From contig CAJXHQ010000012.1 in NCBI GenBank assembly GCA_913054485.1, positions 1-17,544 on the forward strand: a stretch of DNA of 17,544 bases. Direction: 5' to 3'. Source of the DNA: an uncultured Paracoccaceae bacterium. GTDB lineage: Bacteria > Pseudomonadota > Alphaproteobacteria > Rhodobacterales > Rhodobacteraceae. The notes beneath the pieces were generated by a model. The model did no database searches, had not been told where the DNA came from, and worked only from the letters and a program-made list of their open reading frames with translations. Positions 1 through 7,569 of this stretch are shown here, in pieces; position 1 is the first letter of the stretch; every line of letters starts with the position of its first letter. A program made the position numbers and the translations under genes.

Positions 1-2
1 CT

Positions 3-720
3 ATCATGCTGGATTCACGTAGTGAATCCCATCAACAGGTTTGTGCAACAAAGCCATTGCACGGTGCCGACAGATTGAAGGCGCAACAGGAGGCACTGCG
101 AACTGCAGTAGAGAATAGCCTGCGAGAGAGCTGGAACCCTGCAAAGTTCTCCCTCTTTCTCCGGCTCACCGGTGAGGTCGGTCGCCTAGGTTTTTTGGTC
201 GAGATGGGGACCGGCGAGCTCTTCCACGAAATGGGTGTCTGGCCCGAAATCGAAGCTTTCCTGGTCAAGGGTGCACAGGACGAAGCCGTTACTCCAGATC
301 AGCAAATTATGGCCCTCGATGCACTGGCATTTGCGGATATTAGAGCGAATTCCGACCGGGGCGGTATCATGGCTCGACCGAATGGAGGCTCTGATCACAG
401 CCCACGATCTGGGAGCTGAAAAACGGCTTCGCGTGGGCATAATGCGGATGAACTTCCTGGCTAGAAACGGTGACAGGCGTAGCGCGATGCGCCTGATCAC
501 CGAACTCACGCCGGTCGCCGAAGGTCTCTCTTTGGGTCACCAGCGCGTATTTCGTTACAATGTCGCTTGTGCTGAACTCGCTCTGGGTGATCCGAATGCT
601 GCGTCCTAACGGGTACAACAGGTAATTCGCGAATACTACGAGTTGATCGGTCTCACGCCAGTAAAAGTGATGGGAAAAAATGCGCCGGGAACGGCTGCGG
701 TGTGCAGCAACATGGTTCTT
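3..720 (+). pseudogene. Broken gene, unknown helical (TPR-like?) protein
   Basis: A coding stretch that I do not recognise, open to the left edge of the window. The first part reads in the frame of position 3 up to about codon RANSDR (359), then homogeneous coding continues one base later (AVSWLDRMEALITAHDLGAEKR). This fits one extra G in the GGGG run at 358-361. The second part ends at an in-frame TAA (607-609), yet protein-like sequence resumes after it (QQVIREYYELIGLTPVKVMGKNAP). The product is rich in Ala, Leu, Glu and Arg with regularly spaced helices (for example VFRYNVACAELALGD), which suggests a tetratricopeptide-like helical repeat. That is inference from appearance only. With a frameshift plus a nonsense codon it is very probably non-functional. 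The 3' limit is unclear and is set where the convergent DUF1089 gene begins. Confidence 0.55.
11..29. repeat. Perfect 8-bp inverted repeat, 3-nt spacer
   Basis: GGATTCAC-GTA-GTGAATCC is a perfect inverted repeat at the left edge of the window. It lies inside the reading frame of the broken gene (codons for LDSRSES). Short palindromes of this kind occur at ends of some insertion sequences, so the broken gene may be truncated here by an element lying outside the window. That last point is only a suggestion. Confidence 0.4.
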
Positions 721-721
721 T

Positions 722-1306
722 CTATTCGGAAATTGCAACCCTTCGGAAAGTGTCAGGATAGTCTAACACGAGACCATTTTCGTCGATTTCAAGCTCAGCG
801 GTGAACGCCCGAAATAGACCATCATAGCGATAGAGTTGATGCGGCACCAAGCAGGTGTAACGCTGCTCTGCTCTTTGTGGCAAAAAATCCCCCTCAATCT
901 GATCCGGGAGAGGTATGTATGCGACCGCAATATCTTGGCTCTCTTGAGCCGATAGATTCAACCGCTTGATAGGTAGAGTGTTCGTGGCGGGTGTGATCCC
1001 AATGTCAACGTCAAAACAATCGTTTAAGGACGGCAACGAATTGCCCGCAATCATGTCGCGCCAGTTTCCATCACCGTCGGCTTCAACATGCAATCTTGGG
1101 CCACTTACATATTCAACGCGAACCTCACGCGTTCGAAAAAAGGCGTCAGCGCGGACAAAGTAATGACCACCATATATTCCACGGCGCGTTCCAGCGACAA
1201 CGCCCTCAAGAACCAAGCCTTCGGCTTCCTCTCGGTAAACGCAATGCTCAAGCCCATGGCCCTGCCAATCTTGCCACCGAACCACTGCCATTACTTCATC
1301 TCGCAT
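722..1306 (-). CDS. Putative glycolipid-binding protein (DUF1089 family)
   Basis: A 194-residue protein that resembles the DUF1089 / putative glycolipid-binding family (PF06475). The sequence opens with a VVRWQDWQGHGLEHC segment and a beta-rich core. It closes with the family-like RYTCLVPHQLYRYDGL...LEIDENGLVLDYPDTFRR stretch. Length fits the family (about 180-200 residues) and there is no signal peptide or membrane segment, so it is predicted cytoplasmic. The function of the family is unknown; the name derives from a structural fold. The gene stands alone: its stop abuts the convergent broken gene and its 5' end faces IS debris about 90 bp away. The ATG at 1306-1304 is the outermost in-frame start; a second Met five codons in is also possible. 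Confidence 0.8.
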   Translation of the reverse strand: MRDEVMAVVRWQDWQGHGLEHCVYREEAEGLVLEGVVAGTRRGIYGGHYFVRADAFFRTREVRVEYVSGPRLHVEADGDGNWRDMIAGNSLPSLNDCFDVDIGITPATNTLPIKRLNLSAQESQDIAVAYIPLPDQIEGDFLPQRAEQRYTCLVPHQLYRYDGLFRAFTAELEIDENGLVLDYPDTFRRVAISE

Positions 1307-1393
1307 GCTGTGAACAATACGCGAACGTTATGACTGTTTCACACAGCAGTAAAGTGGAGTAATCGGACATAGTGATGCCTCCTACAAATGGTG

Positions 1394-1407
1394 TGCTCTG
1401 CCCCCTG
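1394..1407 (+). repeat. Left terminal inverted repeat of IS407-like remnant
   Basis: TGCTCTGCCCCCTG matches the reverse complement of the right end (TGCTCTGCTACCCA) at the first eight bases and at several later ones. It lies immediately before the orfB remnant, where an IS3 left end followed by an orfA deletion would be expected. Confidence 0.45.
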
Positions 1408-1419
1408 AAGCCTGGCCGT

Positions 1420-2243
1420 TTGCGCAAGATTGTCACAGGGATGTGCGTCGACTGGGGCGTGTCGATCCGGAGGGCCTTTGGGACTATCCGCTTCGACACC
1501 TCCACCTACCACTACAAGTCCCGGCGTACGGACCAGGCTGCCGTTGAGCGGCGGATCAAGGAATTTGCAGAGACCCACGTGCGCTACGGCTACCGCCGCG
1601 TCCACGTGTTGCAGAGGCGGGAGGCGCGGATAGTCAACATGAAGAAGACCCGCAGGTTTTACAATGAGTTGGGCCTGCAGCTGCGGAACCAGCGCTCGAA
1701 GCGGCGGGTAAAAGCGAAGCGGCGGGAAGACCGCCAGGAGGCGACCGGACCAAATGATGTTTAGCCGATGGACTTCGTTTACGACCAGCTCGCCCTGGGT
1801 AAGAAGCTGCGCATCCTGACGGTGGTCGACACCCATTCCAGGTACTGCCCTGCGGCCGATCCGCGCTTCACCTATCGTGCGAAGACGTCGTTCCGACGCT
1901 CGAACGGGTCTGCGGGCGGATCGGTTATCCAAAGACGATCAGAGTCGACAACGGCAGCGAATTCATTTCGCGCGACTTGGATCTTTGGGCCTACGCCAAC
2001 GACGTCACGCTGGACTTCTCACGGCCCGGAAAGCCAACGGACAAAGGGCTCATCGGGGCATTCAACAGCAAGCTGCGGGCCGAATGTTTGAATGCCCATT
2101 GGTTCATGAGCCTTGCGGATGGCCGCCAAAAGCTGGAGGATTGGCGTAGACACTGCAACGAGGACAGACCTCACAGGGCGATCGGATACAACGTCCAGAT
2201 CGCCATGCATTATCCCGATGGCGTTACCGGCCCGTCATCGTGA
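1420..2243 (+). pseudogene. IS3-family (IS407 group) transposase OrfB remnant
   Basis: Translated pieces together give a nearly complete IS407-group OrfB. They are an HTH_21-like segment (RRIKEFAETHVRYGYRRVHVL), the rve integrase core start (MDFVYDQLALGKKLRILTVVDTHSRY), the second catalytic Asp (IRVDNGSEF) and the C-terminal RPHRAIGYN segment. Lesions seen: a TAG at 1762-1764 where the family has Trp before Ala-Met-Asp; a one-base deletion near 1879 (CGTGCGAAGAC, expected CGT GGC GAA GAC) that moves the rest into another frame; and GGG at 2055-2057 (LIGAFNS), where family members have the catalytic Glu (FIEAFN). OrfA is missing. The protein cannot be active. Confidence 0.85.
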
Positions 2244-2280
2244 AACAGCCGGGAAATTCCAGCTTCCGGTGGCCCAAGGT

Positions 2281-2294
2281 TGGGTAGCAGAGCA
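2281..2294 (-). repeat. Right terminal inverted repeat of IS407-like remnant
   Basis: TGGGTAGCAGAGCA, whose reverse complement pairs with the left end at 1394. It lies about 40 bp after the OrfB stop, the usual position of the right end in this IS group. Confidence 0.45.
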
Positions 2295-2379
2295 TAAGTT
2301 GTTTCTCTCTGGTGCGGCGTGATCAGATATTAGGTCCACACGAAACCCGTATGAATGGGTCAGGCGGGCTGCCACGAAA

Positions 2380-4353
2380 TCAGAAGGAAAATGCCTCGCG
2401 ATGACGTCGAGACTCGTCGACGTCCAATTCTGTGAGCATTGCTTCGCTCCCATTCATCAAAGCGTCAGGTCCACACATGAACACCTCTCGCGCGTTCAGG
2501 TCCGCGACGGATTGAATGTCATCAATCTCCATGCGTCGTTCTTCGAGTTTCAGTACTTTGCCGAAGAGCGTTTTGCGCAGACCGTCCCGAGCGGATCGTG
2601 CTTTGGATGGGGAACTGCTCAAGCTTTGCAAGGCAACTATGCGGAGCTTCACGTGATCCGGTAGCGAGCCATGCCGCGCGCCAAAGTGTTTCAAGACGCT
2701 GATATCGTCATCGCGCCCGGCAAACAGAAGCACGATGTCGGTCGAAATCTGATCCGGGTTTGCGTTCGCAACTTGAAGGATTCCGTCCCACATCGACATG
2801 AAAGGCGTAATGCCAACCCCGCCTGCGATCCAAAGCATCTTTGGCGGGACACTAGGGGCCGTGCCATCAGACCCCTCTGTGAAACAAGTGAACCCAGCGC
2901 CAATCCCCTTGAAGGCGACAGGCAGATTGTTCGAGATGAGCTTCTTGGCATTGTCGTGTAGTACATTCGACATCAATCCGCCCGGTTTGCGTTTGACGGT
3001 GACGCTGATATGGTCGGTTGCACGGAAAGCATTGGTATTCGGATCAAACCTTGGCGCGCTGGAAAGTGTCCACGTCCGGACAAAATCTTCGTTCACCAGC
3101 TGGGGCTTAGCCTCGTTCATATGGCTGTAGCCGACGTGCAAAATGCCCGAAAAATCAAAGACGCCAAACCCGCCGGGCAAGGGCGCATTGATGGGCGATG
3201 AGAGTCTGAAGTTGAATGTCTTGATACTGTCGGAAAGAGCTTGAGATGAAACGAGCGTGGCCGAGGTCGCGGCGGCATTGTCGTCGGCCACGGCGGCTTG
3301 CCCCATCTGTTCCAGTTCCTGCCGCAAGAGCTTCACCGGCGGATTGTAAGGCGAAAAATGCTCCTCAGACGTTAGTTTCAGGTTGAGCCCATCTTTTACC
3401 AAGACCGCCCCCGTCACCTTGATACGCGTCACTAAGCTCACCCGCGGCATAAGCGCCTCGGCGTCATCGTCGAGCAGGTTTTCAGCCTCCCCAGTGACAT
3501 ACAATACATGACCCGTGGCGAAATCCGGGAACACGAGCCCGACCTGTGGGTCCGTCTCAATGTTGCCCAAAGACTGATAAAAGCGATTGCCGGAATGATC
3601 CGGCAAAACCAGATAAGTTGTGACTTGGTCGGCATCGTTTTCTTCGTAGATGCGGGTAAAGCCCGGCGCACCGCCGCGATGGTTAACGCCCATATCGGCC
3701 TGCGTGCCCGCAGCAGTGCTCTGTGCGATGTGTTTTGTCGCCAGAAAGACGGTGCTTGCGCGATCAACCACGGCTTTGGCGTCCGCAGGCAAGGCAGATG
3801 TGCTATTGTCAAAGCTGTCAAAAGACAGCTCAGCCCTGCGCCGTATGTGCGCTAATCTGCGCACGGTAATGTATTTCGGACAATTCCCCAGATGCTGGTC
3901 GGAGAGAAGCCGAAGCCGGACACTCCCTGCCTCGTCAACTGAGGCATGGCTGATTGATCCGGCTATCTTGTTGCGCCGACGGTTGCTGAAGTCGATGCCG
4001 ACGCCCGCAAATAGTCGCCCTTCACCGGCAGACGCAGGCGCTTGCTGCAAAGCCCGCGCAAACGGGTCAAAGGGGCTGGTCTCGGCAAAGACATCTGTTG
4101 TGTTGCCACCCAACACCTTGACCCCGACGGATGGTTCATCATCCGAGCTTGTGACCAAAACGCTGACCCAAGGACGCCCCCGTTGGTCGAGCGTCGCCAG
4201 AGGCAGGTAGGACAGGCCAGCAAAGAAATCCGCGTGCTGCTGCGGCATGTCACTGCTGATGTATTGCGGAATGGCATCCGTGAGCTCTTTGGGTGTATCG
4301 CGCCGTTCTTGCAGCAGCAACTCCCCCTTATGCGACCGATGTATCTGCGTCAT
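2380..4353 (-). CDS. PNPOx-like / ferredoxin-reductase-like fusion flavoprotein
   Basis: A 657-residue two-part redox protein. The N-terminal half (about 40-330) resembles the pyridoxamine 5'-phosphate oxidase-like split-barrel family and probably binds FMN. The C-terminal half is a ferredoxin-NADP reductase-like module. It has an FAD-binding RTWTLSS motif at 426-432, a nucleotide-binding GGVGITP motif at 511-517 and a terminal CGPDALM at 627-633. The protein stops at HREAFSF, where related proteins often continue into a 2Fe-2S ferredoxin domain; that domain is absent. No signal peptide or membrane segment is seen. It is probably an NAD(P)H-dependent flavin oxidoreductase acting on a small molecule, substrate unknown. 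The ATG at 4353 is preceded by GGAAGGA at suitable spacing. It is the third gene of the GST-DUF1348 operon. Stop TGA at 2382-2380. Confidence 0.88.
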   Translation of the reverse strand: MTQIHRSHKGELLLQERRDTPKELTDAIPQYISSDMPQQHADFFAGLSYLPLATLDQRGRPWVSVLVTSSDDEPSVGVKVLGGNTTDVFAETSPFDPFARALQQAPASAGEGRLFAGVGIDFSNRRRNKIAGSISHASVDEAGSVRLRLLSDQHLGNCPKYITVRRLAHIRRRAELSFDSFDNSTSALPADAKAVVDRASTVFLATKHIAQSTAAGTQADMGVNHRGGAPGFTRIYEENDADQVTTYLVLPDHSGNRFYQSLGNIETDPQVGLVFPDFATGHVLYVTGEAENLLDDDAEALMPRVSLVTRIKVTGAVLVKDGLNLKLTSEEHFSPYNPPVKLLRQELEQMGQAAVADDNAAATSATLVSSQALSDSIKTFNFRLSSPINAPLPGGFGVFDFSGILHVGYSHMNEAKPQLVNEDFVRTWTLSSAPRFDPNTNAFRATDHISVTVKRKPGGLMSNVLHDNAKKLISNNLPVAFKGIGAGFTCFTEGSDGTAPSVPPKMLWIAGGVGITPFMSMWDGILQVANANPDQISTDIVLLFAGRDDDISVLKHFGARHGSLPDHVKLRIVALQSLSSSPSKARSARDGLRKTLFGKVLKLEERRMEIDDIQSVADLNAREVFMCGPDALMNGSEAMLTELDVDESRRHREAFSF

Positions 4354-4387
4354 TGCCTGATCCTTCCGCCCTCATCATTAGATATTG

Positions 4388-4417
4388 CATTTGGGGGCAT
4401 TTCGATGCTCCCAAATG
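4388..4417. promoter_or_regulatory. Intercistronic stem-loop between DUF1348 and flavoprotein genes
   Basis: A 30-nt inverted repeat: CATTTGGG, one mismatched pair, GCAT, a 4-nt loop, ATGC, CCCAAATG. On the plus strand the loop is TTCG and the mismatch is a G-T wobble. On the transcribed minus strand the loop is CGAA and the mismatch is A-C. No T-tract follows in either direction, so it is not a classical terminator. It lies about 35 bp before the flavoprotein start and could stabilise or separate the cistrons. The role is inferred. Confidence 0.5.
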
Positions 4418-4422
4418 TTGGA

Positions 4423-4899
4423 TTAGAGGCCCAAATCGCTCAGACTTGGGTGATCGTCAGGACGACGCCCGAGCGGCCAGTGGAACTTCCGTTCTGTCTC
4501 TGCGATCGGATGTTCGTTGATGCTGGCGAACCGACGTTCCATGTACCCGTTTTCGTCAAATTCCCAGTTCTCGTTGCCATAAGCCCGGAACCAGTTGCCG
4601 CTGTCGTCATGGTATTCGTAGGCGTAACGCACAGCAATTCGGTTGCCGTCATGCGCCCATAGTTCCTTGATCAAGCGATAGTCCAGTTCCTTGGCCCACT
4701 TGCGCGTCAAGAGCGCCTCAATTTGGTCACGGCCTTCGGGAAACTCGACCCGATTACGCCACTTGCTGTCAGGCGTATAGGCGAGCGCGACATTGGCAGG
4801 GTCACGGCCGTTCCATCCATCTTCGGCAAGGCGCGCTTTTTTGATGGCCGTTTCCTTGGTAAATGGCGGCAGTGGATGGCGGGGTGCTTCCTTGGTCAT
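4423..4899 (-). CDS. NTF2-like (SnoaL-like) DUF1348 protein
   Basis: A 158-residue protein matching in style and length the DUF1348 group (PF07080) of nuclear-transport-factor-2-like proteins. Typical stretches are [20 protein letters not shown] near the N-terminus, [12 protein letters not shown] in the middle, and the end segment [25 protein letters not shown]2-like folds form cone-shaped pockets for small ligands. The biochemical role of DUF1348 is not established, and I see no catalytic residue that would decide it. The ATG is preceded by GGGAGA (spacing about 7). The ribosome-binding site begins right after the GST stop TAG (gap 11 bp), so the two genes are almost certainly co-transcribed and probably translationally linked. 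Predicted cytoplasmic. Confidence 0.88.
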   Translation of the reverse strand: MTKEAPRHPLPPFTKETAIKKARLAEDGWNGRDPANVALAYTPDSKWRNRVEFPEGRDQIEALLTRKWAKELDYRLIKELWAHDGNRIAVRYAYEYHDDSGNWFRAYGNENWEFDENGYMERRFASINEHPIAETERKFHWPLGRRPDDHPSLSDLGL

Positions 4900-4910
4900 T
4901 TCAAGTCTCC

Positions 4911-5534
4911 CTACTCAGCCGCAAGTCCAACAGCGGTCGCTGGCATTGCTTCAAACCCAGGCAGGGCTTCGAAACGGGCAAGCCACGCGCGCACGTTTGG
5001 ATAAGGATCAAGTGACACGTTCCCCTCTGGCGCGTGCGCCGTGTAGGAATATGTCGCCACATCAGCGATTGTCGGGCGATCACCGACCAGCCAATCGCTG
5101 CCTTCAAGCCCTTGTTCCAATTTCTGCATTGCCTTCTCGGCGGTGGCGGCCGCGAAATCTGCGTCCAAAGGCGCGCCGAAAACAGTGATCAACCGCGCGG
5201 CACAGGACCCAAAGGCAATCTCGCCAGCAGCGAGTGTGAGCCAGCGCTGGACCTCGGCCTCTCCAATGGCAGTGCTGGGAATCCAGTCAGGCGCATAAGC
5301 CCGAGCAAGGTAGACAAGGATCGCATTCGAATCTGGCACAATCACATCGCCATCTTCCAGAACCGGGACCTGGCCATTCGGGTTCATCGCAAGAAAGTCG
5401 GGCGCCTTATGCGCGCCAGCAGCAAGGTCAACGGGAACGGCCTCATGTGCAATCCCTGCAAGTTTTGCGAATACCAAGGCACGATGTGCGTGGCCAGATT
5501 TGGCGAAATGGTGAATGCGAACGGCGTTTGACAT
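4911..5534 (-). CDS. Glutathione S-transferase family protein
   Basis: A 207-residue protein with the two-domain GST layout. The N-terminal thioredoxin fold (about 1-80) contains the [12 protein letters not shown] loop with the probable cis-proline (P57). It also has the glutathione gamma-glutamyl-binding PDSNAI segment (D68, S69). A Ser in AKSGHAHRA (about 13) lies where catalytic Ser/Cys occur in bacterial GSTs. The helical C-terminal domain carries the N-capping box TIADVA and ends with [17 protein letters not shown]. The expected activity is conjugation or reduction of small electrophiles with glutathione; substrate unknown. It is the first gene of the minus-strand operon. The ATG has GGAG upstream (CTGGAGACACCG-ATG). 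A divergent LysR gene starts 108 bp away and is the likely regulator. Confidence 0.93.
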   Translation of the reverse strand: MSNAVRIHHFAKSGHAHRALVFAKLAGIAHEAVPVDLAAGAHKAPDFLAMNPNGQVPVLEDGDVIVPDSNAILVYLARAYAPDWIPSTAIGEAEVQRWLTLAAGEIAFGSCAARLITVFGAPLDADFAAATAEKAMQKLEQGLEGSDWLVGDRPTIADVATYSYTAHAPEGNVSLDPYPNVRAWLARFEALPGFEAMPATAVGLAAE

Positions 5535-5582
5535 CGGTGTCTCCAGTCATTTTTTAGCTTCTAAGAGAGTCATATCCGTTGC

Positions 5583-5595
5583 ATTCTTTTGGAAT
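5583..5595. promoter_or_regulatory. Candidate LysR-regulator operator (ATTC-N5-GAAT)
   Basis: ATTC-TTTTG-GAAT lies midway in the 108-bp divergent intergenic region between the GST gene (start 5534) and the LysR gene (start 5643). It fits the T-N11-A pattern typical of LysR binding (T5584, A5596). It is about 48 bp from each start codon, as expected for a shared autoregulated operator. Shown by sequence shape and position only. Confidence 0.45.
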
Positions 5596-5642
5596 AATTG
5601 CCGATTTCGGTGTAAGTTTAAGCCCTGAAAGGGCGCAATGAC

Positions 5643-6542
5643 ATGGACAAGATTGATCGCATGCGCGCATTTGCGCTGGTCGCAAAAAACGCGTCATTCA
5701 CCGTCGCGGCACAGCGGATGGGGCGATCCGCGCGTTTGGTCAGCAAATACGTGGCCGATCTGGAAAACGCGCTCGGTGTGCAATTGCTAAACCGCACGAC
5801 GCGCAGTGTGGCTTTGACTGATGCGGGTGCGACATACTTGGCGCTGTGCGCACCGCTCCTCGATGGGTTTGATGAGCTTGAGGAACGCGTGAGAAATGAA
5901 CAGGCATCCCTGCGCGGCGCGATCCACATCTCTGCGCCCACAGGGTTTGGCGCATTGCGTCTGGCGCCATCGCTCGCTCGATTTGCCGCGAAACACCCGA
6001 ATGTCGAACTTGATCTTCAATTCTCGGATCGAAGGGTGTCCATTGTTGAGGAGGGGATCGATCTTGCGATCAGGATAGGGCCGATGCGGGATAGTTCGCT
6101 TAAAGTGCGGCAGCTTGGTCGCATGCCCTTGGTCGTTTGTGCATCGCCCGCCTATTTGGAACGAGCAGGGACGCCGACCCACCCACGCACATTAGCCACC
6201 CATGAGTGCATTCTCGACGGCAATATGACAGAGCCGACTGTTTGGAGATTTGACATCGACGGCCAAGAAGAAGCGGTGCAGGTGAACGGGCGCTTTCGAA
6301 TGAGCGCGCCGGCAGGATCGGCCCGCATCGCCGCAGCGGGCGCTGCAATCGCGCGATGCCCGGCCTACACGGTTGCGGATGCCTTGAAATCTGGAGACCT
6401 GGTGGAGCTTTTTGCCGAGCACCGTGTCTCACCGTATGTTGTGGCCGCGCTCTTTCCACAAAACCGGCATCTCACGACAAGAGTGCGTACGCTCATTGAT
6501 CACCTCGTGGGTGATCCGACATTATGTCCTGATGGCGCATGA
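5643..6542 (+). CDS. LysR-family transcriptional regulator
   Basis: A 299-residue LysR-type regulator. The N-terminal winged helix-turn-helix (about 3-62) contains MRAFALVAKNASFTVAAQRM and the family-typical ALGVQLLNRTTRSVALTDAG. The effector-binding domain follows (about 90-290), including APTGFGALRLAPSLARFAAKHP and ATHECILDGN. It is divergent from the GST gene and probably controls that operon and itself; the inducer is unknown. GAAAGGG lies about 8-9 bp upstream of the ATG. The last few codons (GDPTLCPDGA) run into a GST-like scrap, so the original C-terminus may have been replaced. Length is nevertheless normal and all domains appear complete. Confidence 0.9.
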   Translation: MDKIDRMRAFALVAKNASFTVAAQRMGRSARLVSKYVADLENALGVQLLNRTTRSVALTDAGATYLALCAPLLDGFDELEERVRNEQASLRGAIHISAPTGFGALRLAPSLARFAAKHPNVELDLQFSDRRVSIVEEGIDLAIRIGPMRDSSLKVRQLGRMPLVVCASPAYLERAGTPTHPRTLATHECILDGNMTEPTVWRFDIDGQEEAVQVNGRFRMSAPAGSARIAAAGAAIARCPAYTVADALKSGDLVELFAEHRVSPYVVAALFPQNRHLTTRVRTLIDHLVGDPTLCPDGA

Positions 6543-6597
6543 AGCCGTTCTTGTTGATCTGGTCCTTGCTGCGAATAAGTCGCCAGAGTTACCAAAG
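6535..6597 (+). pseudogene. 63-bp scrap of a GST-family gene
   Basis: Translating from 6535 gives AHEAVLVDLVLAANKSPEL, which lines up with residues 29-47 of the GST encoded at 4911-5534 ([19 protein letters not shown]). The DNA is also clearly similar over most of the stretch. The scrap is in the opposite orientation to the intact GST. It has neither the first 28 codons nor anything after about codon 49, and its beginning overlaps the LysR stop codon. It is a leftover of a second GST-like gene or of a duplication. Confidence 0.6.
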
Positions 6598-6746
6598 ACG
6601 GGTGGCACGATTATAGACGGTGGATGTAGGGCCAAACAGCCTGACTAGGAAAGTGGACGTTGAATTTGATAGCCTGGATGTCCGCTTTGTGTCCGAAGTT
6701 TGTGAGTTCGAGTTTCCAGACTTGCTGCGACCCGCCGGAATGACCG
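6598..6746. other. Non-coding debris between GST scrap and IS3 end
   Basis: I see no gene, RNA or strong structure here. The sequence separates the GST scrap from the right end of an IS3-type element and is probably the residue of rearrangement. Confidence 0.4.
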
Positions 6747-6890
6747 TGAGCTGCTCCCCGACCTTTGGACAGTTTCTGGCGTAGTTTAAGCTACTGTTTG
6801 CTCCTGCTGATCGGTGTTGGTTTCTTCTTTTCTCAGCCAATAGACAACGGCTGGAGGTTTGCCGCCAAGGGCGGAATGGGGGTAAGCGCT
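6747..6890 (-). pseudogene. 3' end of an IS3-family orfB plus right terminus
   Basis: On the minus strand the peptide PHSALGGKPPAVVYWLRKEE ends at a TAA (6788-6786). This is the usual C-terminal signature (RPHSALGxxxPxxVY) of IS3-family OrfB transposases. The region downstream resembles the right end of the IS407-like element at 2281: CCAAAGGTCGGGGAGCAGCTCA here, ending at 6747, against CCCAAGGTTGGGTAGCAGAGCA there. Only about 35 codons of orfB remain. Upstream of about 6890 the frame no longer looks like transposase. Confidence 0.6.
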
Positions 6891-6954
6891 GTCCCGGCCA
6901 CACGTTGTAGAGCTTATCCCGTGCTGCGAGATCTTGCCCATCTCATGATGGGGA

Positions 6955-7377
6955 GTGCGTTGCGCAATCTGCGCCACAAATTCGTTTCTCAAGTCGTTGG
7001 GCGTCGAGATCTACGCGTCTGGTCACCGGCGGTGGCCGGATGCCGTGAAGGCGCAGGCCGTTGCGGATACGCTTGAGCCGGGCGCGACAGTGAATGCCGT
7101 GGCAGCGCGGTATGGGGTCTTAGCGAACCAGCTGTCGGCCTGGCGCCGGCTTGCGAAGCAGGGGAAGCTGGTGTTGCCAGCAGCGGAGCCGGACGAACCG
7201 GTTTTCGCCCCGCGGGTGGTCTGCGAAGTTCCGGAAGTGCAGCCGGAGCCGGACAGTGCCGCTTCAGCAGAGGTGATCCGGATCGTCTCCGGCGAAGTCA
7301 GGATCGAACTGGCGCCGGGCACGCCCGCAGCGCGGATCGCCGAGATTGTGCATGCGCTCGGGGTCACGCCATGCTGA
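6955..7377 (+). CDS. IS66-type accessory transposition protein TnpA
   Basis: A 140-residue product whose core (from about 7021) is GHRRWPDAVKAQAVADTLEP, followed by GATVNAVAARYGVLANQLSAWRR. This is the helix-turn-helix typical of the IS66 first ORF (TnpA, Transposase_8-like). The Pro/Glu-rich linker and the C-terminal GEVRIELAPGTPAARIAEIV segment are also typical. TnpB and the DDE transposase TnpC, needed for movement, are absent; only the first codons of tnpB (ATGCTG at 7371) survive before sequence changes to an IS3 orfA on the other strand. The start is uncertain: the GTG at 6955 is the outermost, but the first 20 residues do not look native, so the true 5' end may also be lost. Confidence 0.7.
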   Translation: MRCAICATNSFLKSLGVEIYASGHRRWPDAVKAQAVADTLEPGATVNAVAARYGVLANQLSAWRRLAKQGKLVLPAAEPDEPVFAPRVVCEVPEVQPEPDSAASAEVIRIVSGEVRIELAPGTPAARIAEIVHALGVTPC

Positions 7378-7525
7378 TGTCCGGTGAGCAGCCCAGCTTG
7401 CCGGCGATATCGCGCACCGCGGCCGTCAGGCTGCGGTAGCCATCAGGATGTTCGATCACCATCTGCACCGCCCGCCCGCGGAACTCGGCCGGGTACGGGC
7501 TTGTCGTATTCTTCTTCCTGTCCAT
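7377..7525 (-). pseudogene. 5' fragment of an IS3-family orfA
   Basis: On the minus strand, ATG at 7525-7523 begins MDRKKNTTSPYPAEFRGRAV, continues with QMVIEHPDGYRSLTAAVRDI and ends AGKLGCSPD. This is the N-terminal helix-turn-helix half of an IS3-family OrfA. Homology stops at about 7380, exactly where the IS66 tnpB start breaks off, so the two elements were joined by insertion or deletion. About 50 of the expected 90-110 codons remain. Confidence 0.65.
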
Positions 7526-7569
7526 GGAGAGCCATATTTTGAGAGTTTTGCTCTCCGGGCAAGCCGGGG

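Larger units (their letters stand above)
1394..2294 (+). mobile_element. Decayed IS3-family element (IS407-like), about 0.9 kb
   Basis: The element is bounded by matching ends. The left end starts TGCTCTGCCCCC (1394) and the right end, read as reverse complement, starts TGCTCTGCTACC (2294). It contains a mutated orfB but no orfA, and at about 900 bp it is shorter than the usual 1.2 kb of IS407-type elements, so the orfA part has been deleted. No 4-bp target duplication is evident: flanks are ...GGTG before and TAAG after. It lies between the DUF1089 gene and the redox operon and probably marks a junction between acquired segments. Confidence 0.65.

Noticed and set aside
7526..7556. Hairpin GGAGAGC ... 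GCTCTCC next to the IS3 orfA start
   Set aside because: It may be part of the IS3 left end, but without the parent element I cannot define the terminus, so it is not listed as a feature.
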